Positions 7,057-14,567 of a DNA stretch of 27,715 bases are shown here, piece after piece. Where the stretch lies: contig JAEDIV010000010.1 in the NCBI GenBank assembly GCA_016296675.1, positions 1-27,715 on the forward strand, given 5' to 3'. Position 1 is the stretch's first letter; every line of letters starts with the position of its first letter. Both the position numbers and the translations under genes were made by a program. The notes beneath the pieces were generated by a model that worked only from the letters and a program-made list of their open reading frames with translations, did no database searches and had not been told where the DNA came from. This stretch comes from Clostridia bacterium. Its GTDB lineage: Bacteria; Bacillota; Clostridia; Christensenellales; Aristaeellaceae.

Positions 7057-7991
7057 GCTTCCTTCGCTCCCTTCTTAATGCCATGACCATAGATTTTGTT
7101 CGGCATGTATTTGTCAAGAAGCGGCGTTAAAATGTTCATAAGAAGAATCGCGTAGGTAACACCCTCCGGATATGCGCCAAACCTTCTGATGATCATCGTC
7201 AGAAAGCCGATACCGATGGCATAGGCATACTGCGCGCTTGCGGACATGGGGCTTGTGGTATAATCAGTCGCCATATAGACCGCGCCGAAAAGGATGCCGC
7301 CCGACAATACCGCGGCGATCGGATCCATGCCAAGGACAAACGCAGACACAAACGCAGAAAGCATCGTGATCACCGGAATACGCCAGGATATCGTCTTGGT
7401 AATGATCAGATATATAAGACCTACAAGAATTGCCGCCTTGCACGTCTCGCCGATGGAGCCCGGAACCACGCCCTGGAAAAGCTGCAGGTAGGTGTATTCT
7501 ACCGCATTTTCACTGGAAAGCGGCGTTGCCATTGCAACAGCATCGGCGATATGTTCTCTTGAAATGTCGACGTAGGTAGTCATGTGCGCAGGCCACGAAG
7601 CCAGAAGCACCGCGCGCGCTGTGAGCGCAGGATTCAGGAAATTGTCGCCGATACCGCCGAACAGCTGCTTGACAATAATGATCGCAAACGCGCTTGCAAC
7701 CATTGCCGCCCACCACGGAAGCGTCGGAGGAAGGATAAGGCCCAGAATGATACCGGTGACCAGCGCAGAACAGTCGCCCACGCGCACCTGGATTTTCATA
7801 AGTCTCTGCCAGAGGTATTCCGCAAGCACTGCCGTTCCCGTGCTTACGCACAGAACCGCCAGCGCGTTCATCTCAAAAAGATACACGCCCGCCGCAACGC
7901 ACGGCATCAGCGCGATGACGACATTCAGCATAAGGCTCTTGGTAGAAGCGGCTGTGCGGATATGCGGCGCGCTTGATAAACGGATACTCAT
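7053..7991 (-). CDS. rnfD: Rnf complex subunit RnfD, flavoprotein
   Basis: This 312-residue polytopic membrane protein belongs to the RnfD/NqrB family. It binds FMN covalently through a Thr and forms part of the membrane electron and ion path. The family segment GGIGDNFLNPALTARAVL is present. The flavinylation motif reads AMATPL rather than the commoner SGATPL, but the Thr is kept. The stretch GAVYMATDYTTSP near the C-terminus is also typical. Start and stop are both in four-base ATGA overlaps with rnfC and rnfE. Confidence 0.95.
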   Translation of the reverse strand: MSIRLSSAPHIRTAASTKSLMLNVVIALMPCVAAGVYLFEMNALAVLCVSTGTAVLAEYLWQRLMKIQVRVGDCSALVTGIILGLILPPTLPWWAAMVASAFAIIIVKQLFGGIGDNFLNPALTARAVLLASWPAHMTTYVDISREHIADAVAMATPLSSENAVEYTYLQLFQGVVPGSIGETCKAAILVGLIYLIITKTISWRIPVITMLSAFVSAFVLGMDPIAAVLSGGILFGAVYMATDYTTSPMSASAQYAYAIGIGFLTMIIRRFGAYPEGVTYAILLMNILTPLLDKYMPNKIYGHGIKKGAKEA

Positions 7992-9310
7992 GCTTTCTGT
8001 CCTCCCTTCGCCTGACGGATCAGTTTTTCTTTGACAATCTTAAACGACGCGCTCAGCCAGCGTCTGGACGGACACACATACGAGCAGCAGCCGCAAAGCA
8101 TGCAGTCCATAACGTTGAGTTTCATCGCCGCGTCCAGCCGGTCTGCGTCCGCTTCCACCTTGATGCGGTAGGGATTCAGGCCGATCGGGCAGGCATGCAC
8201 GCACTTTGCACAGCGGATACAGGGACCTTCCTCCATGCTCATCGCTTCGCGTTCATTGTATACCACAATGCCGTTTGTCGATTTCATCATGGGAATCTGC
8301 ATGTTGGGAATGCAAAGACCGGTCATCGCTCCGCCAAAGGTGATTTTGCCGGGCTCCTCCGGGAAGCCGCCCAGATAACCGATAACGTCTTCAACAATGG
8401 TACCGATGGGCAAAAGCAAATTCGCCGGATGACGGACGCAGCCGGTGATGGTGGTAATCCGCTTGATCAGGGGCATGCCGTCGATAATCGCATCCGCGAT
8501 TGCCGCGCAGGTTGCAACATTCAATACAATTACGCCGATATCGATCGGAAGACCGCCGGAAGGCACCTGTTTCTGGGTGACCGCTTCAATCAGCTGTTTT
8601 TCGCCGCCCTGAGGGTATTTGGTTTTCAGTTCATATACATGCACGCCGTCGCGGCCGGCAGCGGCTCTTTTCATCGCCTCGATCGCATCGGGCTTGTTGT
8701 CCTCAATTGCAATGATGCCGTTTTCAACATTCAAAGCGCGCATTGCGGCTCTCAGTCCATCCACAATCCTCTGAGGAAACTCCAGCATCAAACGATGATC
8801 CGCTGTCAGGTGCGTTTCGCATTCCGCACCGTTGACAATGATCACATTGCACTTCTGGCCGGGCTTGAGGCTCAGCTTCACATGCGTCGGGAACGACGCG
8901 CCGCCCATGCCGCAAACGCCTGCATCACGGATCGCAGGAACAATCAAACTGGGATCAACGCTTTCGACACTGCCCAGGGGATTCAGTTCCACCCATTCCT
9001 CCCGGAAGTCGTTTTTGATGCTGACGACCGTTACGGGGTCCTTCATCAGATACGGAATCTTTTCGACCGCCGTTACTTCGCCGGAAACGCTGGCGTGCAC
9101 CGGGATGCCCAGAGGTCCCACGGGATTGGCTACTACCTGGCCGATTTTGACAAGATCGCCCTTTTTGACGCACGGCTCGCTGGGTGCGCCGATATGCATA
9201 CTCATCGGAAGTTTTACATAGTCCGTCACATATTCGCGAACGGGCAGGGCGCTGGTCGCTTCTTTGCCGGCGTAGGAAAGATGCACGCCTCGTTTAAATG
9301 TGAATTTCAT
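7988..9310 (-). CDS. rnfC: Rnf complex subunit RnfC, NADH-side subunit
   Basis: RnfC is the peripheral subunit that carries the NADH and flavin site and two [4Fe-4S] clusters. The 440-residue protein opens with KFTFKRGVHL, typical of RnfC, and has a biotinyl-lipoyl-like region (PVHASVSGEVTAVE). GMGGASFPTHVKL and IIVNGAECE form the Complex I 51-kDa-like fold, and the C-terminus holds CIRCAKCVHACP and CMLCGCCSYVCP. The ATG at 9310 lies 11 bases after GGAGGG. A GTG at 9322 would extend the frame into rnfG but touches the ribosome binding site. It follows rnfG by four bases. Confidence 0.95.
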   Translation of the reverse strand: MKFTFKRGVHLSYAGKEATSALPVREYVTDYVKLPMSMHIGAPSEPCVKKGDLVKIGQVVANPVGPLGIPVHASVSGEVTAVEKIPYLMKDPVTVVSIKNDFREEWVELNPLGSVESVDPSLIVPAIRDAGVCGMGGASFPTHVKLSLKPGQKCNVIIVNGAECETHLTADHRLMLEFPQRIVDGLRAAMRALNVENGIIAIEDNKPDAIEAMKRAAAGRDGVHVYELKTKYPQGGEKQLIEAVTQKQVPSGGLPIDIGVIVLNVATCAAIADAIIDGMPLIKRITTITGCVRHPANLLLPIGTIVEDVIGYLGGFPEEPGKITFGGAMTGLCIPNMQIPMMKSTNGIVVYNEREAMSMEEGPCIRCAKCVHACPIGLNPYRIKVEADADRLDAAMKLNVMDCMLCGCCSYVCPSRRWLSASFKIVKEKLIRQAKGGQKA

Positions 9311-9314
9311 TTTG

Positions 9315-9896
9315 TCATGCACCCTCCTCTTCGATGGAAATGTCCGATATATATTCAGCGATTCTGTTTACACCGCCGGCGACTGCATTAGAGGTAATCG
9401 TCGCAGAAGCAATCGCATCCACGTCGTTCTCCCCTGCCGTCTTGCCTGCCTTTATAATACGGATGGGCGCATGCTTACCAAGGAATTGACCGGTAAACGC
9501 CGTCTCCTTGCTCTTGGCGCCGAGACCGGGCGTTTCCTTAAAGCTCGATCCGCCCACCGATATACCGGTGATGGCGCAGTCAAGATCAAATCCCGCGATA
9601 ATCTCTATCTCACCGCCGTAGCCGTTGACCGTCGTCTTTGCGACATAGCCGATCACTTCGCTGTCTTTCATCGCCTTATATACTTCTTCTATCGCGTCAT
9701 TTTCTGAAGGGATCTTCTCAAACGCTTCCGCCTCCGGCATCACCTGCGCCCTTGCTTTTTCACTGGCAATGACGCTTTGCTGACTGATGCGTTCCGCCGT
9801 CAGCGTGTAGGTCGCGCCAAGAGCAAGCGCAGCGACCAATGTGATGATCAGAAGCGCCGCATAACCCGGAAGCTGCTTTTTGCGTTTGATTTTCAT
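9315..9896 (-). CDS. rnfG: Rnf complex subunit RnfG, covalent FMN-binding
   Basis: This 193-residue protein has one N-terminal membrane helix (AALLIITLVAALALGATYTL) and an extracytoplasmic FMN-binding domain. ETPGLGAK is characteristic of RnfG/NqrC, and DAIASATITSNAV holds the SATIT motif whose Thr is normally flavinylated by ApbE using FAD. GGAGGT seven bases before the ATG supports the start. It is the first gene of the operon, ahead of rnfC, instead of lying between rnfD and rnfE as in the well-studied clostridial operons. A strong promoter and a 160-base leader lie upstream. No apbE is in the window. Confidence 0.94.
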   Translation of the reverse strand: MKIKRKKQLPGYAALLIITLVAALALGATYTLTAERISQQSVIASEKARAQVMPEAEAFEKIPSENDAIEEVYKAMKDSEVIGYVAKTTVNGYGGEIEIIAGFDLDCAITGISVGGSSFKETPGLGAKSKETAFTGQFLGKHAPIRIIKAGKTAGENDVDAIASATITSNAVAGGVNRIAEYISDISIEEEGA

Positions 9897-9980
9897 CTGA
9901 TCTACCTCCAGCCAAAATCATTTCAGTGTCGGGACGAACCTGCTTCTTTCCCGCGGAAAACGCCGTCGTTTCCTCCGTCA

Positions 9981-10056
9981 GAAAGAAAAAAAGAAACGCA
10001 TTCCATGAGGCATTCCGCGCGCCTGAACCGCTCATCCTTGCATTTATATGCGTTTC
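9981..10056 (-). promoter_or_regulatory. Possible attenuator in the rnf leader
   Basis: Within the predicted 5' leader, GAAACGCAT (10056-10048) pairs perfectly with ATGCGTTTC (10001-9993). It is followed at once by TTTTTTTCTTTC (9992-9981), the arrangement of an intrinsic terminator. The 46-base loop holds a weaker ATGAG/CTCAT helix, and an alternative GCAT-ataa-ATGC hairpin competes with the closing stem. The stem begins only about seven bases after the predicted transcription start. It does not match a riboswitch class I know. Confidence 0.4.
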
Positions 10057-10069
10057 ATTTAACAATATA

Positions 10070-10098
10070 ATTATAAAACTAACAATCGTGTTCGTCAA
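10070..10098 (-). promoter_or_regulatory. Strong sigma-A promoter of the rnf operon
   Basis: On the minus strand TTGACG (10098-10093) is separated by exactly 17 bases from the consensus TATAAT (10075-10070). The predicted start is near 10063, about 165 bases before the rnfG ATG. Confidence 0.8.
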
Positions 10099-10139
10099 CC
10101 GCTCCCAAACGGTTTTGGACCTTAAGTCAAGGCGAAAGA

Positions 10140-10195
10140 GGGCGTTTTCGGGCGATAAGTGGGCGGATTTTGTCCCGCTTGAGCAGAAAACGCCC
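10140..10195. repeat. Nested inverted repeat between trmD fusion and rnf operon
   Basis: GGGCGTTTTC (10140-10149) pairs perfectly with GAAAACGCCC (10186-10195). Inside it AAGTGGG (10157-10163) pairs with CCCGCTT (10174-10180) through one G-U on the plus strand. It lies between the terminator of the upstream operon and the rnf promoter, so it need not be in either mRNA. No other copy is seen in the window. The rest of the 9897-10277 gap holds only the leader, the promoter and a terminator. Confidence 0.6.
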
Positions 10196-10216
10196 GGTTT
10201 AGCCGGGGATAACCCC

Positions 10217-10259
10217 CCAAAAAAAACACAAAAGGCGCAGCTTTCGCTGACGTCTTTTG
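10217..10259 (-). terminator. Rho-independent terminator of the EEP-rimM-trmD operon
   Basis: On the minus strand CAAAAG..CG..CAGC pairs with GCTG..CG..CTTTTG around a GAAA tetraloop (10259-10229), with one mismatch and one bulge. TGTTTTTTTT follows. It lies 18 bases beyond the stop codon of the TrmD-oxidoreductase gene. Confidence 0.85.
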
Positions 10260-10277
10260 CATCCAATACCGATAGGC

Positions 10278-11864
10278 TTACGCTTCCACTTTCAGCCAGG
10301 AGCCGGGCTTCTTTGCAGCCTTCATGACCGTCTCAATCAGCGCCATGACTTCAAGCGTCTCTTCCTTGGGCGCAACAGGCTCTCCGCCGTTAAAGAAGAT
10401 GAGCATATCATGGATGAAATTCGGGAAAAAGTCAGTCGGGATAACCATTTCGCCATGCCCGTCTTCCCAGGTAACTGCGCAGGAGAAATCATACATCGGC
10501 GCCTGGGACATGGTGGCATAACGATCCTTGCCGTAGTCGATCATGACATTGTGCGCGTTTTCCGTGCCGGTAACAAGCACGCGCTTTGCGCCTACGCCCA
10601 TAACCTTGGTGATCATTTCGAGTTGATGTACAGAGTAGTTTTTCAGAACGCCGGGGCCGGTAACGGCAAAATTCACAATGCCCTTATCGCCCGCGAGCTT
10701 GTCCAGATTTCTGGAAAAACGAAGCGCAGAGGAAGAGCACAGCATGGTTCCGTGGGCTTCCGCCAGTTCAAACATCCTCTTGGCGGCGGCAAGATCTTCG
10801 GAGAAGGTCTTGTCCATATAAACGCGCTTTCCGCTCATGAGGGCTTCTTTTCCAAGGCGTTCATGCTCTTCAGCGTTATCAGGAGAAAGAACAACCAGAA
10901 CGTCGGATTTCTCAACCACTTCTTCGCGGCTTGCGCAAAGCTCAACGCCGAACTTTTCGCACCACTCTTTGGCAGAAATGCCGCCCTCGCGCTGTTTGTC
11001 TTCCCAGGCATAGGCTATCTTAAACGGTACGCCCAGAATTTCAGACTGCTCTTCGATCCACTTGGGATAGTTGTTTGCATGCCACTCGTCAATAAAGAAA
11101 TCGATAAAACCAATCTTGATCATATGTTTTTCCTTCCTCTCCTTCACAAGATCACGAATAACTTTATGATCGCGCTTATCCAGCGCAACATTTCTAAGCA
11201 TTTCAGGTCTGCGTTCAAACGTGACTCTGAGCGCCTCGTCGCGGCGATACCGGTCGATATTCGCCTGATGACCGCTCAAAAGCACATCCGGAACACTGAG
11301 ACCTCTGAATTCTCGCGGACGGGTATACTGAGGATATTCCAGAAGGCCGCTGGAAAAGCTTTCATCGACGCTGGACGCTTCGCACCCGAGCACGCCCGGA
11401 ACAAGACGCGAAACCGCGTCCACTATAATAAGCGCGCCAAGTTCGCCGCCCGTCAATACATAATCGCCTACGGAAACTTCCTCGTCGATTACAAGATCGA
11501 TCGCCCTCTGATCCACGCCCTCATAATGTCCGCAAAGAAGAATAATCTCTTCTTCCTTTGCAAGCGTTTCCACCATCTTCTGATCAAGCGTTTTTCCGCG
11601 CGGCGAAAGATACAGTCTCTTTCCTTTGAAGCCTTCGCCCATTGCGCTTTCCATCGCATCAACAATCGGCTGCGCCAGCATGACCATTCCCGCGCCGCCG
11701 CCATAGGGCGTATCGTCGGTATTTTTATGCTTGTTTCTGGAAAATGCGCGGATGTCAATGGCCTCGGCTTCGATCGCGCCGGACCTGATCGCTCTTCCGA
11801 GAATGCTTTCCTTCAGATACGCATTCACCATTTCAGGAAAGATCGTAAGAATCTTAAACTTCAT
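10278..11864 (-). CDS. trmD: TrmD tRNA methyltransferase fused to a Gfo/Idh/MocA-like oxidoreductase
   Basis: One uninterrupted 528-codon frame encodes two complete proteins. Residues 1-247 are TrmD, which makes m1G37 in tRNA: PYGGGAGM, LCGHYEGVDQRA, the knotted SAM site VSVGDYVLTGGELGALI and the C-terminal LLSGHQANIDRYRRDEAL are all present. Residues 248-528 form a Gfo/Idh/MocA-like oxidoreductase: an N-terminal Rossmann start (MIKIGFIDFF), LVVLSPDNAEEHE, the family's GKRVYMDKTF step and a C-terminal alpha/beta domain. TrmD usually ends near 240-250 residues with its own stop; here there is none. GGAGAGGAAGG lies ahead of the Met-248 ATG, so a separate oxidoreductase could also be made. The gene overlaps rimM by 11 bases. 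The oxidoreductase substrate is unknown. Confidence 0.88.
   Translation of the reverse strand: MKFKILTIFPEMVNAYLKESILGRAIRSGAIEAEAIDIRAFSRNKHKNTDDTPYGGGAGMVMLAQPIVDAMESAMGEGFKGKRLYLSPRGKTLDQKMVETLAKEEEIILLCGHYEGVDQRAIDLVIDEEVSVGDYVLTGGELGALIIVDAVSRLVPGVLGCEASSVDESFSSGLLEYPQYTRPREFRGLSVPDVLLSGHQANIDRYRRDEALRVTFERRPEMLRNVALDKRDHKVIRDLVKERKEKHMIKIGFIDFFIDEWHANNYPKWIEEQSEILGVPFKIAYAWEDKQREGGISAKEWCEKFGVELCASREEVVEKSDVLVVLSPDNAEEHERLGKEALMSGKRVYMDKTFSEDLAAAKRMFELAEAHGTMLCSSSALRFSRNLDKLAGDKGIVNFAVTGPGVLKNYSVHQLEMITKVMGVGAKRVLVTGTENAHNVMIDYGKDRYATMSQAPMYDFSCAVTWEDGHGEMVIPTDFFPNFIHDMLIFFNGGEPVAPKEETLEVMALIETVMKAAKKPGSWLKVEA
11121..11143 (-). promoter_or_regulatory. Internal ribosome binding site and ATG inside the fused gene
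   Basis: Reading the minus strand, AAGGAGAGGAAGG (11143-11131) is followed after seven bases by the ATG at 11123, which is codon 248 of the fused frame and the natural start of the oxidoreductase domain. The same bases encode the linker KERKEKH. This decides that a free-standing oxidoreductase is possible in addition to the fusion. Confidence 0.75.
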
Positions 11865-12378
11865 CGAACACCGCCACCTCGCGAAGCCGGGCCGCGCTCA
11901 TCAGCATCACACGCTCTTCAAGATCCACTTTCAGAATCGCCGTCTTGAGTGCCGGAACCAAGACCTCGCGTCGTCTGTCCCTGAAGACATACACATCGTT
12001 TCCGCCGGGCTGCATGACGTCAACAAGCTTTCCGTATTCGTTGCCTTCATCGTCCACGCCTTTAAGGCCGATGAGATCGACAATGAAGTTTTCGTCTTCT
12101 TCAAGCTCAACCGCATGCGCTCTGTCCACATAAAGGAGAAAACCGCGAATGGTTTCCGCTGCGTTTCTGTCGCTGATGCCGTCAAAATGCAGATACACTG
12201 CGTCTTCATCCATCCGGACAAGAGAAACACCGATCTTTTCATACTGATCGTTTTTCAGAAAATATACTTCTTCCAGATCTTCAAACCTGAATATATCGCA
12301 CGTGATCGGACGAACCTTTACGTCTCCTCTAACGCCCTGCGGCTTGAGAACCTCGCCGATTGCAAGATATTCGTTCAC
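11854..12378 (-). CDS. rimM: Ribosome maturation factor RimM
   Basis: This 174-residue protein assists maturation of the 30S subunit head and binds ribosomal protein S19. The N-terminal domain shows the family start AIGEVLKPQGVRGDVKV and the middle FDGISDRNAAETIRG. The C-terminal PRC-barrel has DLIGLKGVDDEGNEYGKL, DVYVF, EVLVPA and the terminal LMSAARLREV. The start is a GTG that is also the last sense codon of the upstream gene (GTGA overlap), so translation is coupled. It is paired with trmD as in many bacteria, but the customary rpsP, KH-domain gene and rplS are not next to it. Confidence 0.95.
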   Translation of the reverse strand: MNEYLAIGEVLKPQGVRGDVKVRPITCDIFRFEDLEEVYFLKNDQYEKIGVSLVRMDEDAVYLHFDGISDRNAAETIRGFLLYVDRAHAVELEEDENFIVDLIGLKGVDDEGNEYGKLVDVMQPGGNDVYVFRDRRREVLVPALKTAILKVDLEERVMLMSAARLREVAVFDEV

Positions 12379-13139
12379 ACTGTGCCGCCGTCCTTTCTCT
12401 TTACAGAAATTTCAATCGGATAATGGTCGGAAAGAAACACGCGGTTCAGTTCATCCGTCCACTTGACAGCCTCTTTCTCCTTTTCAAAGCCGCTTGAAAA
12501 AACATAGTCGATCTGCCCGCCGTCGAGAGAGCCGAAGCTGTGAAAGGTAGTTCCGACATTTTGGGTAAGATCAATAAGTTTTTCGGTAATCATCGTGATT
12601 TCTTTTGTTTCCCTCTGCGCATTGAAGTCGCCGGTAACCAGCACAGGGAACGGATGCGTTTCCTGGTCGGCCTTGATTTTGTTTAGCAGCCTTTGCGCGG
12701 CCATTTGTCTTGCAAGGGAGGATACGTGATCCGTGTGCGTGTTGTACACATGGAACGGCTCACCCGCCTGAATGGGTCTAAGAATCGCATGGGTAATGAT
12801 GCGCGGGCAGATCGATTGGGTTTCAAACCGCGATCCCGGTTCATAGGGCGTCGGCGAAAGCCATGTAACGTCCAGCGCAATCAGTTCATACTTATCCTTT
12901 AAAAATGCAATCGGGTTGTGCTCGTCCTGATAATCCGCTCCCCGGCCGCAGCCGACCAGCGTATAGGAAGAAAGCTTCTCGCGCAGATACGCGTTCATCG
13001 GAGGCGTTACTTCCTGAAAGCCGATCACATCCGGCTTCGCGGTTTCAATTTTATCAATCACAAAACCTTTCCGGTTGGTAAAACTGTTCACGCCGTCCGC
13101 TTTTACGTCGCAGCGCAGATTATACGTAACAATACGCAT
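12375..13139 (-). CDS. Endonuclease/exonuclease/phosphatase family protein
   Basis: The 254-residue metal-dependent phosphohydrolase starts at the ATG after AAAGGAATTGGG; the frame continues upstream to 13250, but without support. EEP-family active-site motifs are complete: TYNLRCD at the N-terminus, GFQEV (metal-binding Glu), YNTHTDH, TGDFNA, QIDYVF and the C-terminal SDHYPI. The substrate may be nucleic acid, a phosphoester lipid or a sugar phosphate; the family does not settle it. No signal peptide is present, so it is cytoplasmic. It leads the operon that runs into rimM and trmD, an uncommon partner for those genes. A second EEP protein is encoded at 17512-18216. Confidence 0.88.
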   Translation of the reverse strand: MRIVTYNLRCDVKADGVNSFTNRKGFVIDKIETAKPDVIGFQEVTPPMNAYLREKLSSYTLVGCGRGADYQDEHNPIAFLKDKYELIALDVTWLSPTPYEPGSRFETQSICPRIITHAILRPIQAGEPFHVYNTHTDHVSSLARQMAAQRLLNKIKADQETHPFPVLVTGDFNAQRETKEITMITEKLIDLTQNVGTTFHSFGSLDGGQIDYVFSSGFEKEKEAVKWTDELNRVFLSDHYPIEISVKRKDGGTV

Positions 13140-13165
13140 ATACCCAATTCCTTTCAAAATTCCAT

Positions 13166-13200
13166 TTACAAAAACGGAGCGGAAATGAAACCGCCCCGTT
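13166..13200 (-). terminator. Hairpin with short U-tract in the EEP leader (attenuator or MFS terminator)
   Basis: On the minus strand AACGGGGCGG pairs with CCGCTCCGTT (one G-U) around TTTCATTT, and the U-run continues TTT-G-T. It lies after the promoter at 13291-13319 and only 26 bases before the EEP start, so it must be read through or regulated for the operon to be expressed. It may also stop transcripts from the MFS gene. Confidence 0.5.
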
Positions 13201-13290
13201 CTAAATCTTCTGCCAAGGATGCTTTTGCAATCAGACAAAGAATCGCTCATATCACGGATGCGCTCAAAACCAATTCAATCGTCCTCAGAC

Positions 13291-13319
13291 ATTATAGCAC
13301 TTTTCCCCTGTTTTGCAAA
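13291..13319 (-). promoter_or_regulatory. Sigma-A promoter of the EEP-rimM-trmD operon
   Basis: On the minus strand TTTGCA (13319-13314) lies 17 bases before a perfect TATAAT (13296-13291). It sits just after the MFS stop codon. Transcription would start near 13284, giving a leader of about 145 bases. Confidence 0.7.
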
Positions 13320-13337
13320 CACCTATCCGGAAGATTC

Positions 13338-14567
13338 TCACCTTTTTTCAAGCTTCCTTCGAGGAACGCAGAAAACCGCGCATATAAAACCGGCAAAAAG
13401 AAGCGCCAGAAAGGATGCATAGCCGAAAGAATACGTACCCGTTACGTCCCTTAAAAGGCCCAGCAGCGTCGGCGAAATCGTGGAGCCGATGTTGCCCGCG
13501 GTATTGAGTATGCCGGTAAAGGAGGCATACTCCTTCTTTCCGTACACCGCTCGCGCAAGCACCGGAAGCCCGACCGTCGGGAAACAGTTTCCAACGCCGG
13601 AACAAGTTAGCATCACGGCAACCAGCGCAGGAACCTTGCAGTAAATAAGCCCGATCAGCGTAACGGCCATCAGAGAGATTCCGGTCAGGGTCGTCGCTTT
13701 CGCGCCGAACCTGTCAAACAGGGAACCCATAATCATTTTCCCGACAGCCAGCGTCAGCATATAGACGCTGTATATTTCACCCGCACGAATCCGCGTATAC
13801 CCCTGATCCTCAAAATGGGGAACAAAGGTCGTCGTAAAGCCATTGGTCGCAAGGCCGAACACAAGCGCAAGAAACAAAATTCCGTAAAAGCGCATATCTT
13901 TGGCCGCTTCATAGACGGTTACGCCGTCGTCATTATGATCCGCCTGCTTTTCATTATCTTCCCCTTCGTCTCCGTAGGGACGCATGCCCTTCTCGGACGG
14001 ATGCACATGAAGGATGAAAAACACAATCGGAACCAGAACAACAAAAAGAACCGCAGCCATCACGACAAAGGTGCTTCTCCAACCGATCGATTCAATCAGC
14101 CTGCTTCCGACGGAGGAAAAGACCATGCCGCCGATGCCGCTTCCCATAAAGGAAACGCCGATGGCAAACGCGCGTCGCTTGACAAACCAGTTGTTGAGAA
14201 TCACCGCCAGCGGCACCCATGTAAGGAGCGATGCGCTCATGGACGCAGCCATGGCACAGATGTAAAACATCCAGAGGCGGTAAAGACGGGAATAGGTAAA
14301 ATAAGCAATCACGATGACTGCGACCGAAACTTTCATGATTTTCTTAAGCTCGATCTTCTTAAAAAGCCACCCTGAAATAAGCGAAGTCACCGCAAATCCC
14401 AGCGCATTGATCGTCTGGCACACGCCCATCTGGGCACGGGAAAAGCCGAGATCGGTCGAAACAGGGATTACGAACAATGAAAAACAGTTGATCGCCATTC
14501 CGGCAGCTACCGCCGTTATCAAAAGGCCGGCAATCACCGTAATCCATCCATAATGAATTCTGCGCAT
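13338..14567 (-). CDS. Major facilitator superfamily transporter
   Basis: The 409-residue carrier has twelve likely membrane helices in two bundles, split by a charged loop (about residues 195-225, with EDNEKQADHNDDG). It has an MFS-type motif between helices 2 and 3 (SGWLFKKIELKKI) and its repeat in the second half (GSLFDRFGAKATT). The overall look (YGWITVIAGLL at the N-terminus, WFVKRRAFAIGVSFMGSGIG) is that of the oxalate/formate- and monocarboxylate-type branch, so an organic anion is a reasonable but unproved substrate. The ATG shares its A with the TGA of the ROK kinase gene, so the two are coupled. Confidence 0.85.
   Translation of the reverse strand: MRRIHYGWITVIAGLLITAVAAGMAINCFSLFVIPVSTDLGFSRAQMGVCQTINALGFAVTSLISGWLFKKIELKKIMKVSVAVIVIAYFTYSRLYRLWMFYICAMAASMSASLLTWVPLAVILNNWFVKRRAFAIGVSFMGSGIGGMVFSSVGSRLIESIGWRSTFVVMAAVLFVVLVPIVFFILHVHPSEKGMRPYGDEGEDNEKQADHNDDGVTVYEAAKDMRFYGILFLALVFGLATNGFTTTFVPHFEDQGYTRIRAGEIYSVYMLTLAVGKMIMGSLFDRFGAKATTLTGISLMAVTLIGLIYCKVPALVAVMLTCSGVGNCFPTVGLPVLARAVYGKKEYASFTGILNTAGNIGSTISPTLLGLLRDVTGTYSFGYASFLALLFAGFICAVFCVPRRKLEKR

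Noticed and set aside
9311..9322. GTG start for rnfC at 9322
   Set aside because: It would touch the ribosome binding site directly; the ATG at 9310 has proper spacing and matches the usual RnfC N-terminus.
7973..9391. 472-codon plus-strand frame opposite rnfC
   Set aside because: Antisense shadow of rnfC; composition is biased and no motif is visible.
10257..11948. 563-codon plus-strand frame opposite the TrmD fusion
   Set aside because: It is antisense to a gene with clear family motifs; its protein is rich in His, Arg and Phe with no recognisable domain, a by-product of the codon bias of the real strand.
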